Below, in pieces: positions 14,549 to 21,491 of a stretch of DNA of 21,924 bases. The stretch covers positions 1-21,924 of the forward strand of contig CAKPGU010000022.1 in NCBI GenBank assembly GCA_934155265.1. Reading direction: 5' to 3'. The notes below the pieces were generated by a model that saw nothing but the letters and a program-made list of their open reading frames with translations, ran no database searches and had not been told where the DNA came from. The position numbers were made by a program, and so were the translations under genes. The first letter of the stretch is position 1, and each line of letters opens with the position of its first letter. This stretch comes from an uncultured Clostridia bacterium. GTDB lineage: Bacteria > Bacillota > Clostridia > TANB77 > CAG-508.

Positions 14549-15175
14549 TTGAAAATAAGAATAGATTTAAAAATCTTTATTTTTTTAGCAATATTTTATT
14601 TTACTAATCAAATAAAGATTTATATGATAATCATGTTTTTTTCTTTTTTACATGAATTAGGACATATTATAGCAGGGGTAATATTAAAAATGAAACTAGA
14701 AAAAATAGAGATATTGCCTTGTGGCTTTTCAAGTTCTTTTAAGGCAAATTTAATGGATTATAAATATAAGTTAAAAAATGCAAATCTTTTGGCATTGAAA
14801 AAAATAATTATTGCAATTGCTGGTCCAATATTAAGTGTGATATTGTCTATATTATTTACATATATAGACATTACATATATTACAAAACAAGATGCAATAT
14901 ATTCGAATTTATTAATAGCAATATTTAATTTAATACCAATATATCCATTAGATGGTGGAAGAATAATAAAAGGAATTTTACATATAGAATTTGGAAAAGA
15001 TAAGTCAGAATACATAATAAAAAGTATTTCAAAAACGACAACAGTTATTTTAACTATAATTAGTAGTATTGCAGTTTATTGTTTAAAAAATGTTGCGATA
15101 TTTCTAGTGTGTATATTTTTATGGAGTTTAATTTTGAAAGAAAAAAATGGCAAAACACTTGATATTTTGCGGTGA
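14549..15175 (+). CDS. spoIVFB: Sporulation site-2 protease SpoIVFB (M50 family)
   Basis: A 208-residue polytopic membrane metalloprotease. It has HELGH (residues 35-39) in the second hydrophobic segment and NLIPIYPLDGGR (127-138) with metal-binding Asp135, the two M50 signatures. In sporulating bacteria this enzyme removes the prosequence of sigma-K in the mother-cell-derived membrane around the forespore. The C-terminal part is hydrophobic and there is no CBS domain, so the Bacillus-style ATP-sensing tail appears absent. The start is TTG at 14549 after AGGAGGA. It follows the SpoIVFA-like gene, which supports the call over other M50 proteases. Confidence 0.88.
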   Translation: MKIRIDLKIFIFLAIFYFTNQIKIYMIIMFFSFLHELGHIIAGVILKMKLEKIEILPCGFSSSFKANLMDYKYKLKNANLLALKKIIIAIAGPILSVILSILFTYIDITYITKQDAIYSNLLIAIFNLIPIYPLDGGRIIKGILHIEFGKDKSEYIIKSISKTTTVILTIISSIAVYCLKNVAIFLVCIFLWSLILKEKNGKTLDILR

Positions 15176-15204
15176 AAATAGTAAAATATAAATGAAAAAA
15201 TGTC

Positions 15205-15227
15205 AAAAATGTACCCGGTCCATAATT
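15205..15227 (-). repeat. REP-like repeat, copy 2 (upstream of der)
   Basis: A 23-bp unit, AAAAATGTACCCGGTCCATA plus ATT. It is repeated exactly at 15241-15263 and reads GGACCGGGTAC on the minus strand, related to the palindrome at 3784 and the element at 16641. Confidence 0.75.
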
Positions 15228-15240
15228 TATATAAAAAGTT

Positions 15241-15263
15241 AAAAATGTACCCGGTCCATAATT
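15241..15263 (-). repeat. REP-like repeat, copy 3 (upstream of der)
   Basis: An identical direct copy of 15205-15227, offset by 36 bp with a 13-bp AT-rich spacer. The same core occurs in inverted orientation downstream of der. Confidence 0.75.
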
Positions 15264-15293
15264 GCACAAAAATTATGAAAGGCAGGAAATGAG

Positions 15294-16628
15294 ATGGGAA
15301 AACCAACAGTAGCAATCATAGGAAAGCCAAATGTAGGAAAATCAACATTTTTTAATTATATAGTAGGAAGCAGGATATCAATAGTGGAAGATACACCCGG
15401 GGTTACAAGAGATAGAGTATATGCAGAAACAAATTGGAGAGGCAGAAATTTTACAGTTGTTGATACAGCTGGAATTGAACCAGAATCAGAAGATATTATT
15501 ATATCTCAAATGAGACAACAAGCACAAATGGCAATAGAAATAGCTGATGTAATAATATTTTTAACAGATGTAAAACAAGGTGTAACAGCTGTAGATCAAG
15601 AAATTGCATTAATGTTAAAAAAATCTAAGAAACCAGTAGTATTAGTATGTAATAAGGCTGATAATATGAGTAGAGATCAAAATGATGTTTACGAATTTTA
15701 TAATTTAGGAGTGGGAGAACCACATCCTGTATCAGCAGCGAATGCTTTAGGTATTGGAGATGTATTAGATGCAATATATGAAAATTTTCCAGAAAAGCAA
15801 GAAGGCGAAGATGAAGATGATAGAATAAAAGTTGCAGTAATAGGCAAACCAAATGTAGGAAAATCATCATTAATAAATAAGATATTGGGACAAAATAGAA
15901 CAATTGTAAGTTCAATTGCAGGAACAACAAGAGATGCAATTGACACTGAATATGAAAATGATTATGGAAAATATGTATTAATAGATACAGCAGGAATAAG
16001 AAGAAAAAGTAAAGTAACAGAAAAAATAGAAAAATTTAGTATTATGAGAACATTACTTGCAATTGAAAGAGCGGATGTTTGTTTAATGATGATAGATGCT
16101 TTAGAAGGGGTAACAGAACAAGATGCTAAAATTGCAGGAGAAGCCCATGAAGCTGGAAAAGGTGTAATTATTGTTGTAAATAAGTGGGATGAATATGAAA
16201 AAGAAACTGGAACTTTAGAAAAATATAAAAAAGAAGTATACAATAAATTATCATATTTATCATATGCACCAATGATATTTATATCAGCAAAAACAGGGCA
16301 AAGAGTGGACAAACTATTTAATATGATAAACAATGTTGCAGAACAAAATGCAAAGAGAATTTCAACATCAGTATTAAATCAAGTAATAAATGAAGCTATT
16401 GCATTAGTTCAACCACCAACAGATAAAGGAAAACGTTTAAAAATATTCTATGGAACACAAGTATCTACAAAACCACCAACATTTGTAATATTTGTTAATA
16501 ATAAAGAATTGTTCCACTTTTCATATCAAAGATATTTGGTAAATCAATTAAGAAAAGAATTTGGATTAGAAGGAACACCAATTAGAATGATAGCAAGAGA
16601 AAAATCTGATAAAGAAATGGAAGGATAA
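15294..16628 (+). CDS. der: Ribosome biogenesis GTPase Der (EngA)
   Basis: A 444-residue protein with two tandem TrmE-Era-type GTPase domains and a C-terminal KH-like domain; essential for 50S subunit maturation. G domain 1: GKPNVGKS (residues 10-17), DTAGIE (57-62), NKAD (120-123). G domain 2: GKPNVGKS (184-191), DTAGIRR (231-237), and NKWD further on. The KH-like part ends with FGLEGTPIRM. The length is standard. ATG at 15294 with upstream GGCAGGAAATGAG. It is followed by plsY and gpsA, a common neighbourhood in Firmicutes. The gene is bracketed by REP-like repeats on both sides, which suggests it was inserted or rearranged as a unit, or simply that the repeats prefer these gaps. Confidence 0.97.
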   Translation: MGKPTVAIIGKPNVGKSTFFNYIVGSRISIVEDTPGVTRDRVYAETNWRGRNFTVVDTAGIEPESEDIIISQMRQQAQMAIEIADVIIFLTDVKQGVTAVDQEIALMLKKSKKPVVLVCNKADNMSRDQNDVYEFYNLGVGEPHPVSAANALGIGDVLDAIYENFPEKQEGEDEDDRIKVAVIGKPNVGKSSLINKILGQNRTIVSSIAGTTRDAIDTEYENDYGKYVLIDTAGIRRKSKVTEKIEKFSIMRTLLAIERADVCLMMIDALEGVTEQDAKIAGEAHEAGKGVIIVVNKWDEYEKETGTLEKYKKEVYNKLSYLSYAPMIFISAKTGQRVDKLFNMINNVAEQNAKRISTSVLNQVINEAIALVQPPTDKGKRLKIFYGTQVSTKPPTFVIFVNNKELFHFSYQRYLVNQLRKEFGLEGTPIRMIAREKSDKEMEG

Positions 16629-16640
16629 AAAAGTAAAAAA

Positions 16641-16681
16641 TGGACCGGGTACAAAATTTTCGTAAAAAAAGAACCGGTCCC
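16641..16681 (+). repeat. REP-like inverted repeat, copy 4 (downstream of der)
   Basis: TGGACCGGGTACAAAATTTT at 16641-16660 is the inverse of the two copies before der and shares GGTACAAAATTTT with the 3784 palindrome. Its second half, ACCGGTCCCA (16672-16681), forms an imperfect stem with the first half (GGACCGG with CCGGTCC). Confidence 0.7.
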
Positions 16682-16709
16682 AAATTACAATTGAAAGGAG
16701 TAGATAAAT

Positions 16710-17342
16710 ATGGCAGCATATATAATAGTGGCATTAGTAGCATATTTAATAGGAAGTGTAAGTTTTTCAGTAATTATAAGTAAAAAAATGGCAGGTTTTG
16801 ATGTAAGAGAAAAAGGAAGCGGAAATGCAGGAGCTACAAACATGCTTAGATCTGTAGGTACAAAAGCAGCGGTATTGACTCTTTTGTGTGATGCATTAAA
16901 AGGTGTTGTTGCAATAATTTTTGCAATTATTGTAGGAGCAATTGCAAAAAACTCTGATAAAGCATTATTAGTTCAAATTGCAGGAATACTTGTTGTAATA
17001 GGTCATACTTTTCCAGTGTTTTTCAACTTTAAAGGTGGAAAAGGTGTTGCAACATCATTAGGGGTTTTATTAATGACTAACTGGAAAATTGGATTAATTT
17101 GTTTAGTATTTGCATTAGTTTTAATGGCATTAACAAGAATGGTATCAATGGGGTCAGTTGGTGCAGCAGTTTTATTCCCTGTATTGGTATTATTTATACA
17201 TACAAATTATACAATATCAGATGGAAGTAGTTATTTTGTATATAGTATAATTTTAGCATTAATTGTTGCATTTAATCATAGAAGTAATATACAAAGAATT
17301 TTGAATGGAACAGAAAATAAAATAAGTTTTAAGAAAAAGTAA
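16710..17342 (+). CDS. plsY: Glycerol-3-phosphate acyltransferase PlsY
   Basis: A 210-residue integral membrane enzyme that acylates glycerol-3-phosphate from acyl-phosphate to give lysophosphatidic acid, the first step of phospholipid synthesis. About five to seven hydrophobic helices are visible, with the three conserved loops: KGSGNAGATN (residues 35-44), GHTFPVFFNFKGGKG (98-112) and FNHRSNIQRILNGTE near the C-terminus. AAAGGAG precedes the ATG. It is 30 bp upstream of gpsA, which makes its substrate, so the two probably form one operon. Confidence 0.96.
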   Translation: MAAYIIVALVAYLIGSVSFSVIISKKMAGFDVREKGSGNAGATNMLRSVGTKAAVLTLLCDALKGVVAIIFAIIVGAIAKNSDKALLVQIAGILVVIGHTFPVFFNFKGGKGVATSLGVLLMTNWKIGLICLVFALVLMALTRMVSMGSVGAAVLFPVLVLFIHTNYTISDGSSYFVYSIILALIVAFNHRSNIQRILNGTENKISFKKK

Positions 17343-17372
17343 TAAAATAACAAAAGAAGGGTGGATAATAAA

Positions 17373-18359
17373 ATGAAAAATATAGCAATAATAGGAAGTG
17401 GCAGTTGGGGTGTTGCTCTTGCAATTCATTTAGCAAAGTTGGGGAATAATATAAAACTTTGGTCATTTTCAGAAGAGGAAAAAGATTTAATTAATAAAGA
17501 AAAAAAGTGCAAATTTTTACCAAATGTTGTGATACCAGATGGAATTGAATGTACAACGTCTTATAAAAAGGCAATAGAAGATACAGACTTTATATTACAT
17601 GTAACACCATCAAAATTTACAAGAGATACAGTAAAAGAATATAAAAAGTATGTAAAAAATCAACCAATAGTAATATGTTCTAAAGGATTTGAAAAAGAAA
17701 GTATGTTAACACTTGATGAAGTTATTCAAGAAGAGATTCCAAATGCAAAGATAGCGGTATTGTCTGGACCAAGTCATGCGGAAGAGGTTTCAACTGCTAT
17801 ACCAACACTTTTAGTAGTTGCATCAAAATATGATTCTGTTTTAAAATTAGTTCAGGATACATGTATGTCTAGTAAAATGAGAATATATACTTCTAAAGAT
17901 GTAAAAGGTGTTGAACTTGGAGGAGCACTAAAAAATATAATTGCTTTTTGTGCAGGTGTTGCAGCTGGTATAGGTCTTGGAGATAATACTTTTGCAGCAT
18001 TGATAACAAGAGGGCTAGCTGAACTTTCTAGGCTTGGAATTGCTCTTGGTGGGCAAAAAGATACTTTATATGGACTTAGCGGGCTTGGAGATTTAATTGT
18101 TACATGTTTAAGTGAACATAGCAGAAATAGAAAAGCTGGAAAATTAATTGGTCAAGGATTAAGTTTAGAAGAAACTAAAAAAGAAGTTGGAATGACTATT
18201 GAAAGTATAGATAATATTGAGGTTGCATATGAATTAGGAAGATTGCATAATATAGAAATGCCTATAGTCGAAGCTGTATATGGAATTTTATATAAAGGGT
18301 TAAAACCAGAAGATGCTGTTGATACTTTGATGAATAGAGCTAGAAAGAATGAAATTTAA
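17373..18359 (+). CDS. gpsA: Glycerol-3-phosphate dehydrogenase [NAD(P)+]
   Basis: A 328-residue cytoplasmic enzyme that reduces dihydroxyacetone phosphate to sn-glycerol-3-phosphate, feeding PlsY. The Rossmann loop is GSGSWG (residues 8-13). Also seen are LSGPSHAEEV, ELGGALKNIIAFCAG with the catalytic Lys, and the C-terminal-domain signature GLSGLGDLIVTCLSEHSRNR. I place the start at the ATG at 17373: GAAGGGTGG (17356-17364) is well spaced from it, and MKNIAIIGSGSWG is the usual family N-terminus. A GTG at 17361 would sit inside the ribosome site. Confidence 0.96.
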   Translation: MKNIAIIGSGSWGVALAIHLAKLGNNIKLWSFSEEEKDLINKEKKCKFLPNVVIPDGIECTTSYKKAIEDTDFILHVTPSKFTRDTVKEYKKYVKNQPIVICSKGFEKESMLTLDEVIQEEIPNAKIAVLSGPSHAEEVSTAIPTLLVVASKYDSVLKLVQDTCMSSKMRIYTSKDVKGVELGGALKNIIAFCAGVAAGIGLGDNTFAALITRGLAELSRLGIALGGQKDTLYGLSGLGDLIVTCLSEHSRNRKAGKLIGQGLSLEETKKEVGMTIESIDNIEVAYELGRLHNIEMPIVEAVYGILYKGLKPEDAVDTLMNRARKNEI

Positions 18360-18378
18360 TTAAGCTGTGTTTTAATTT

Positions 18379-18407
18379 TTAGAATAAATGTTAAAAATAT
18401 GTATAAT
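18379..18407 (+). promoter_or_regulatory. Candidate promoter for the zinc-ribbon gene
   Basis: TTAGAA (18379-18384), a 17-bp spacer and TATAAT (18402-18407). The -10 is consensus; the -35 is weak. Confidence 0.4.
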
Positions 18408-18443
18408 AATAAAATTAAGTTATTAGAAAGGGTGGAATAAAAA

Positions 18444-19055
18444 ATGGGATTTTTTGATAATTTAGGAAAAAAAGCAAGTAAGGCATATGATGCAACTGCA
18501 GAAAAAACAAGTAAAATTGCTAAAGAGGCAAAATTAAGAATGAAAATTAATGAGAATAAATCTGACATTAAAGATATATATAAAGAAATAGGAAAAAAGG
18601 TTTACGAAAAACATGTTAGAGAAGAAAATATTGATATAAAGACTGAGTTAGAAGAGGAGTGTACAAAAATTGACGTTTTATCAGCCGAAATAGAAACTTG
18701 TCTAAAATCTATTTTAGAATTGAAAGAAAAGAAACAATGTGAGAATTGTCATGCTGAAATCGAATTGGATAATACATATTGTCCAAAATGTGGTGCAAAA
18801 CAACCTGAAATAGAAGTTAAAGAAGCTGAAGTTGTTGGCATGGAAAACGATTCACAAGATGATGATAATTCAGAAAAGTCAAATTGTTCAGAATGTTCAA
18901 ATGAAAATGAAAAATCTTCTGAAAAAATAAAGGAAGAGAATGGAAAAAGCAATCAAGAAGGAAATACTGTTGAAAAAGTTACAGAAGTGATGTCTGTTGA
19001 AACACAAGAGAATGCAAAACAAGAAAGTGAACCACAAGAAAATCAACAATATTAA
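18444..19055 (+). CDS. Zinc-ribbon protein with helical N-terminus and acidic tail
   Basis: A 203-residue cytoplasmic protein. It starts MGFFDNLGKKASKAYD, continues as a long charged helical region (residues about 10-97), then has a single zinc ribbon with Cys99, Cys102, Cys113 and Cys116 (CENC...CPKC). The final 80 residues are low-complexity, rich in Glu, Ser, Asn and Gln, and probably disordered. This architecture is common among uncharacterised clostridial proteins and no function can be given. AGGGTGG precedes the ATG. It has its own weak promoter and a terminator-like hairpin after it. Confidence 0.8.
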   Translation: MGFFDNLGKKASKAYDATAEKTSKIAKEAKLRMKINENKSDIKDIYKEIGKKVYEKHVREENIDIKTELEEECTKIDVLSAEIETCLKSILELKEKKQCENCHAEIELDNTYCPKCGAKQPEIEVKEAEVVGMENDSQDDDNSEKSNCSECSNENEKSSEKIKEENGKSNQEGNTVEKVTEVMSVETQENAKQESEPQENQQY

Positions 19056-19071
19056 TAGCAAAATAAATTAG

Positions 19072-19103
19072 TGTCCCTATTTTTTAAGGGGCATTTATTA
19101 TTT
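19072..19103 (+). terminator. Probable terminator after the zinc-ribbon gene
   Basis: TGTCCCT (19072-19078) pairs with AGGGGCA (19087-19093), with one G-U pair and an 8-nt T-rich loop, followed by TTTATTATTT. The flanking AATAAAT/ATTTATT can lengthen the stem. Confidence 0.5.
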
Positions 19104-19123
19104 AAAAGGAATGAGGAGAAAAA

Positions 19124-19561
19124 ATGAAATTAGTAATACAAAGAGTAAAAAATGCAAGTGTGGAAGTTGATAATAAAATAGTAGGAGAAATAGATAAAGG
19201 CTTTTTGGTGTTGATAGGAATCAAAGTAGGAGATACCAAAGAACAAGCTGATTATTTAGTGAAAAAAGTATGTAATTTGAGAGTGTTTACAGATGAAAAT
19301 GATAAAATGAATTTATCATTAAAAGATGTAGATGGAAAATTGCTTATAGTATCTCAATTTACTTTATATGGAAATTGTAATGATGGTAATAGACCAAGTT
19401 TTATTGAAGCTGCTAGACCAGAAGAAGCAATACCATTATATGAGTATTTTTGTGATGAGTGTGCAAAAAATGGAATAGAAGTTCAAAAAGGAATTTTTGG
19501 AGCTGACATGAAGGTTCAATTATTAAATGATGGTCCGGTTACAATTGTTATGGAAAGATAG
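19124..19561 (+). CDS. dtd: D-aminoacyl-tRNA deacylase
   Basis: A 145-residue cytoplasmic proofreading enzyme that hydrolyses D-aminoacyl-tRNAs (and Gly-tRNA-Ala), using the RNA 2'-OH for catalysis. Both family signatures are present: SQFTLYG (residues 77-83) and the cross-subunit cis-proline motif NDGPVT (135-140). The N-terminus MKLVIQRVKNASVEV is typical and the length is normal. AGGAG is 7 bases before the ATG. The gene often sits next to relA in Firmicutes; relA is not adjacent here. A structured non-coding stretch begins 11 bp after its stop. Confidence 0.97.
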   Translation: MKLVIQRVKNASVEVDNKIVGEIDKGFLVLIGIKVGDTKEQADYLVKKVCNLRVFTDENDKMNLSLKDVDGKLLIVSQFTLYGNCNDGNRPSFIEAARPEEAIPLYEYFCDECAKNGIEVQKGIFGADMKVQLLNDGPVTIVMER

Positions 19562-19571
19562 AATATTATAT

Positions 19572-19702
19572 AGAGAACAAAGCGACGTAGTCGCCATTTG
19601 TTCTCGCCCGATTTGAGTTTTCGACTCTATAAGGAGAAAATCTCAAAGGGCTGGCGATTGTAGCTTTTATATAATAGGAAAGTAGAACTTTCCTATTATA
19701 TA
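19572..19702 (+). ncRNA. Candidate structured RNA or palindromic element downstream of dtd
   Basis: This stretch is more GC-rich and far more self-complementary than its surroundings. Hairpin A: GAGAACAAA (19573-19581) with TTTGTTCTC (19597-19605), continuing inward as GCGAC-GTA-GTCGC. Hairpin B: GCCC (19606-19609) with GGGC (19648-19651), and TTTGAG (19612-19617) with CTCAAA (19642-19647). An alternative pairing joins TCGCCA (19591-19596) with TGGCGA (19652-19657). Hairpin C: a perfect 16-bp stem, 19668-19683 with 19687-19702. I do not recognise an RNA family. It may be a 3'-UTR RNA, a riboswitch-like fold or a mobile palindromic element. The strand is uncertain. Confidence 0.4.
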
Positions 19703-19731
19703 AAAAAGGTCTCAACTTGAGACCTTTTTTT
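19703..19731. terminator. Bidirectional terminator between dtd and the minus-strand gene
   Basis: GGTCTCA (19708-19714) pairs with TGAGACC (19718-19724), 3-nt loop, flanked by an A-run and a T-run that give a U-tract on both strands. It lies 7 bp after the stop of the minus-strand gene. Confidence 0.85.
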
Positions 19732-19737
19732 GCGTAA

Positions 19738-20439
19738 TTAGAAGTATTGGTCAATAAACCAGATTGCAGCTATTGCAACTTTAAAAGTAATACTTTTTTT
19801 GCGATTTTTAGAATAAATTTTTTCGAAAATCTTAAATTGAGAGCAATTACTTAATGAATTTTTAAAACAATCATATTCTGTAAAAGTAGGTAAGGCTTTT
19901 TCAGAATAAAAATTCAATTTAAGATAAAAGAAATTGTATAAATATATAATATCTCGTGAGGATGTTTCTTGATGAGGTTTAATATTAAAAACCTTTTTTT
20001 CAAAACTATTGATATTCTTTAAGTTAATATGCTTTTTTTGGTTGAATATAGCATACATTGAAGTTAACGTTTGAAAATGTGATTTTATTAAACTGTTTAT
20101 AACAGTTTCATCTGTAATCATAGATCCAATAGCTTCAAGATTAGCACCAGTTTTTGCATATACATTTTTCCAATATTCTATATAAGTATAACAAAGTCCG
20201 TATTTATAATATTCTAAAAATTTAGTGACTTTATTCGCAAATTCTTGTTCCTTTGTGGTTAAACTTTTATTAGAGCATTTTTCGTCTTCAGTTTTATTCC
20301 AAATGTCAAGAATATTCTCTAATAATTTAAATTTATCAACTCCAATTTTTTGAGTTTCATTTACGAGTTGCCGAATTAAATTATTTACTTTCTCTTCTGA
20401 ATCAGTTGCAGTTGCTGCAGTCTCAACTTCTTTTTTCAT
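19738..20439 (-). CDS. Unrecognised helical protein, candidate Spo0A-regulated gene
   Basis: A 233-residue protein with no recognised family. The N-terminus (MKKEVETAATATDSEE) is probably disordered; the rest is rich in Lys, Asn, Tyr and Phe and looks mainly helical. There is no clear signal peptide. The last 15 residues (VAIAAIWFIDQYF) are moderately hydrophobic but not a clear membrane helix. I chose the ATG at 20439 because GGAGG (20448-20452) is 8 bases upstream; ATGs at 20472 and 20454 are in frame but lack a site. It is divergent from spoIIAA and shares with it a region carrying two Spo0A boxes, one directly upstream of its own -35. A role in sporulation is inferred from position only. 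Confidence 0.75.
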   Translation of the reverse strand: MKKEVETAATATDSEEKVNNLIRQLVNETQKIGVDKFKLLENILDIWNKTEDEKCSNKSLTTKEQEFANKVTKFLEYYKYGLCYTYIEYWKNVYAKTGANLEAIGSMITDETVINSLIKSHFQTLTSMYAIFNQKKHINLKNINSFEKKVFNIKPHQETSSRDIIYLYNFFYLKLNFYSEKALPTFTEYDCFKNSLSNCSQFKIFEKIYSKNRKKSITFKVAIAAIWFIDQYF

Positions 20440-20488
20440 AGTGTTTTCCTCCATTTTGTTTTGATTATTCAAAATTATTACGTATTAA

Positions 20489-20517
20489 AGTATAGCATGT
20501 TTTACATAAAAAAGCAA
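20489..20517 (-). promoter_or_regulatory. Extended -10 promoter for the 19738-20439 gene
   Basis: Minus strand TTGCTT (20517-20512), a 17-bp spacer and TATACT (20494-20489) with TG one base upstream of the -10. The nearest 0A box ends 5 bp from the -35. Confidence 0.65.
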
Positions 20518-20522
20518 ATTGA

Positions 20523-20548
20523 TGTCGAAAACTTTTTGTGATTCGACA
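20523..20548. promoter_or_regulatory. Pair of inverted Spo0A boxes at the spoIIA promoter region
   Basis: TGTCGAA at 20523-20529 and its reverse complement TTCGACA at 20542-20548 are both perfect 0A boxes (consensus TGNCGAA). They lie between two divergent promoters. Direct control of the spoIIA operon by phosphorylated Spo0A is established in Bacillus and supported in clostridia, so a functional site is likely. Confidence 0.75.
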
Positions 20549-20568
20549 AAACTTCTTATTTTTTAATC

Positions 20569-20597
20569 TTGGAAAAATATGGAAATAGATATATAAT
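20569..20597 (+). promoter_or_regulatory. Candidate promoter of the spoIIA operon
   Basis: TTGGAA (20569-20574), a 17-bp spacer and TATAAT (20592-20597), 20 bp downstream of the 0A boxes. It resembles a sigma-A promoter. The Bacillus operon uses sigma-H; no convincing sigma-H site was found here. Confidence 0.5.
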
Positions 20598-20650
20598 GAC
20601 TTTATTAAAAATGAATAATACATATAACGAAAATAAAGAAAGGAGAATTT

Positions 20651-20992
20651 ATGGAGAGCATTTATCAAAAAAAAGACAAGAGATTAATCTTCGAAATAAG
20701 TGAAGATATAGATGAATGTGTAGTTCAAAAAATAAGGAGGAGATTAGATAATGAAATTGAAAGATACATGCCTAAAGAAGTTATATTTGATTTTAATAAA
20801 GTTTCTTTTATGGACAGTGCAGGAATAGGCTTATTAATAGGAAGATATAAATTAGTAGATATGCTTGGAGGAAAAGTAGAAGTTACAAATTTAACAACAC
20901 CAGTAAGAAAGATATTTGAAATGAGTGGAGTATTAAAAATCATCCCAGAAATAAAAACAGAAAAGGAGGTGCGAAATGAACAACATATATGA
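20651..20992 (+). CDS. spoIIAA: Anti-sigma F factor antagonist SpoIIAA
   Basis: A 113-residue STAS-domain protein. In its unphosphorylated form it binds SpoIIAB and frees sigma-F in the forespore. The hallmark is FMDSAGIGLLIGRYK (residues 53-67), in which Ser56 is the site phosphorylated by SpoIIAB; VTNLTTPVRKIFEMSG follows, as expected. The length is normal. AAAGGAG precedes the ATG. The last 17 bases overlap spoIIAB, so the operon is translationally coupled. Confidence 0.96.
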   Translation: MESIYQKKDKRLIFEISEDIDECVVQKIRRRLDNEIERYMPKEVIFDFNKVSFMDSAGIGLLIGRYKLVDMLGGKVEVTNLTTPVRKIFEMSGVLKIIPEIKTEKEVRNEQHI

Positions 20993-21491
20993 TAATGAAA
21001 TGAAAATAGAATTTTTAAGTAAATCAAATAATGAAGCATTTGCAAGAATATCTGTTGCAGCATTTGTAGCACAGCTAGACCCAACACTTGAAGAAATAGC
21101 AGATATAAAAACAGCAGTGTCAGAGGCAGTTACTAATTCAATAATTCATGGATATGAGGAACGTTTAGGAATAGTAAAACTTGTTTGTAAAATTAGAGAA
21201 AATGAAATATTTATAGAAATATCAGATTCAGGAAAAGGAATTGAGAATGTAGAAATAGCCAAACAACCATTATATACAACAAAAGCAAATTTGGAAAGAT
21301 CGGGAATGGGATTTACAATAATGGAAAGCTTTATGGATGATGTTCAAGTAGAATCGGTATTGGGATTAGGGACAAAGGTTACTATGAGAAAAGCAATAAA
21401 AAGTTCTAATAAAAAAGAAGAATTTGCATTTAGCACAATTGGTGAAAACACTAAAACAAGAGAAGAAGCTACAATAAGGGGAGATGAATAG
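20976..21491 (+). CDS. spoIIAB: Anti-sigma F factor SpoIIAB (serine kinase)
   Basis: A 171-residue GHKL-type protein that holds sigma-F inactive before septation and phosphorylates SpoIIAA. The N-box is SEAVTNSIIHGYE (residues 49-61, with Glu50 and Asn54); the ATP-lid region shows DSGKGIE (84-90) and RSGMGFTIMESFMD (108-121), and a G-box GLGTKVTM follows. The core ends near residue 141. The last 30 residues (SSNKKEEF...TREEATIRGDE) are a charged tail beyond the usual length of about 146. AAGGAGGTG (20963-20971) sits inside the end of spoIIAA, 4-5 bases before the ATG. Confidence 0.96.
   Translation: MNNIYDNEMKIEFLSKSNNEAFARISVAAFVAQLDPTLEEIADIKTAVSEAVTNSIIHGYEERLGIVKLVCKIRENEIFIEISDSGKGIENVEIAKQPLYTTKANLERSGMGFTIMESFMDDVQVESVLGLGTKVTMRKAIKSSNKKEEFAFSTIGENTKTREEATIRGDE

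Noticed and set aside
15205..15263. Two identical 23-bp repeats 36 bp apart as a mini CRISPR array
   Set aside because: Only two units with a 13-bp AT-rich spacer, no cas genes, and the same core recurs elsewhere as a palindrome and inverted copy, which fits an intergenic repeat family.
15060..15315. Minus-strand open frames of 69-79 codons with a repeated YGPGTFLTF peptide
   Set aside because: The repeated peptide is only the translation of the two identical REP-like repeats before der. There is no ribosome site, and the frames overlap the ends of spoIVFB and der.
19566..19754. 62-codon minus-strand open frame
   Set aside because: It runs through the nested hairpins and the terminator and into the end of the neighbouring gene, and has no ribosome site. 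The signal here is structural, not coding.
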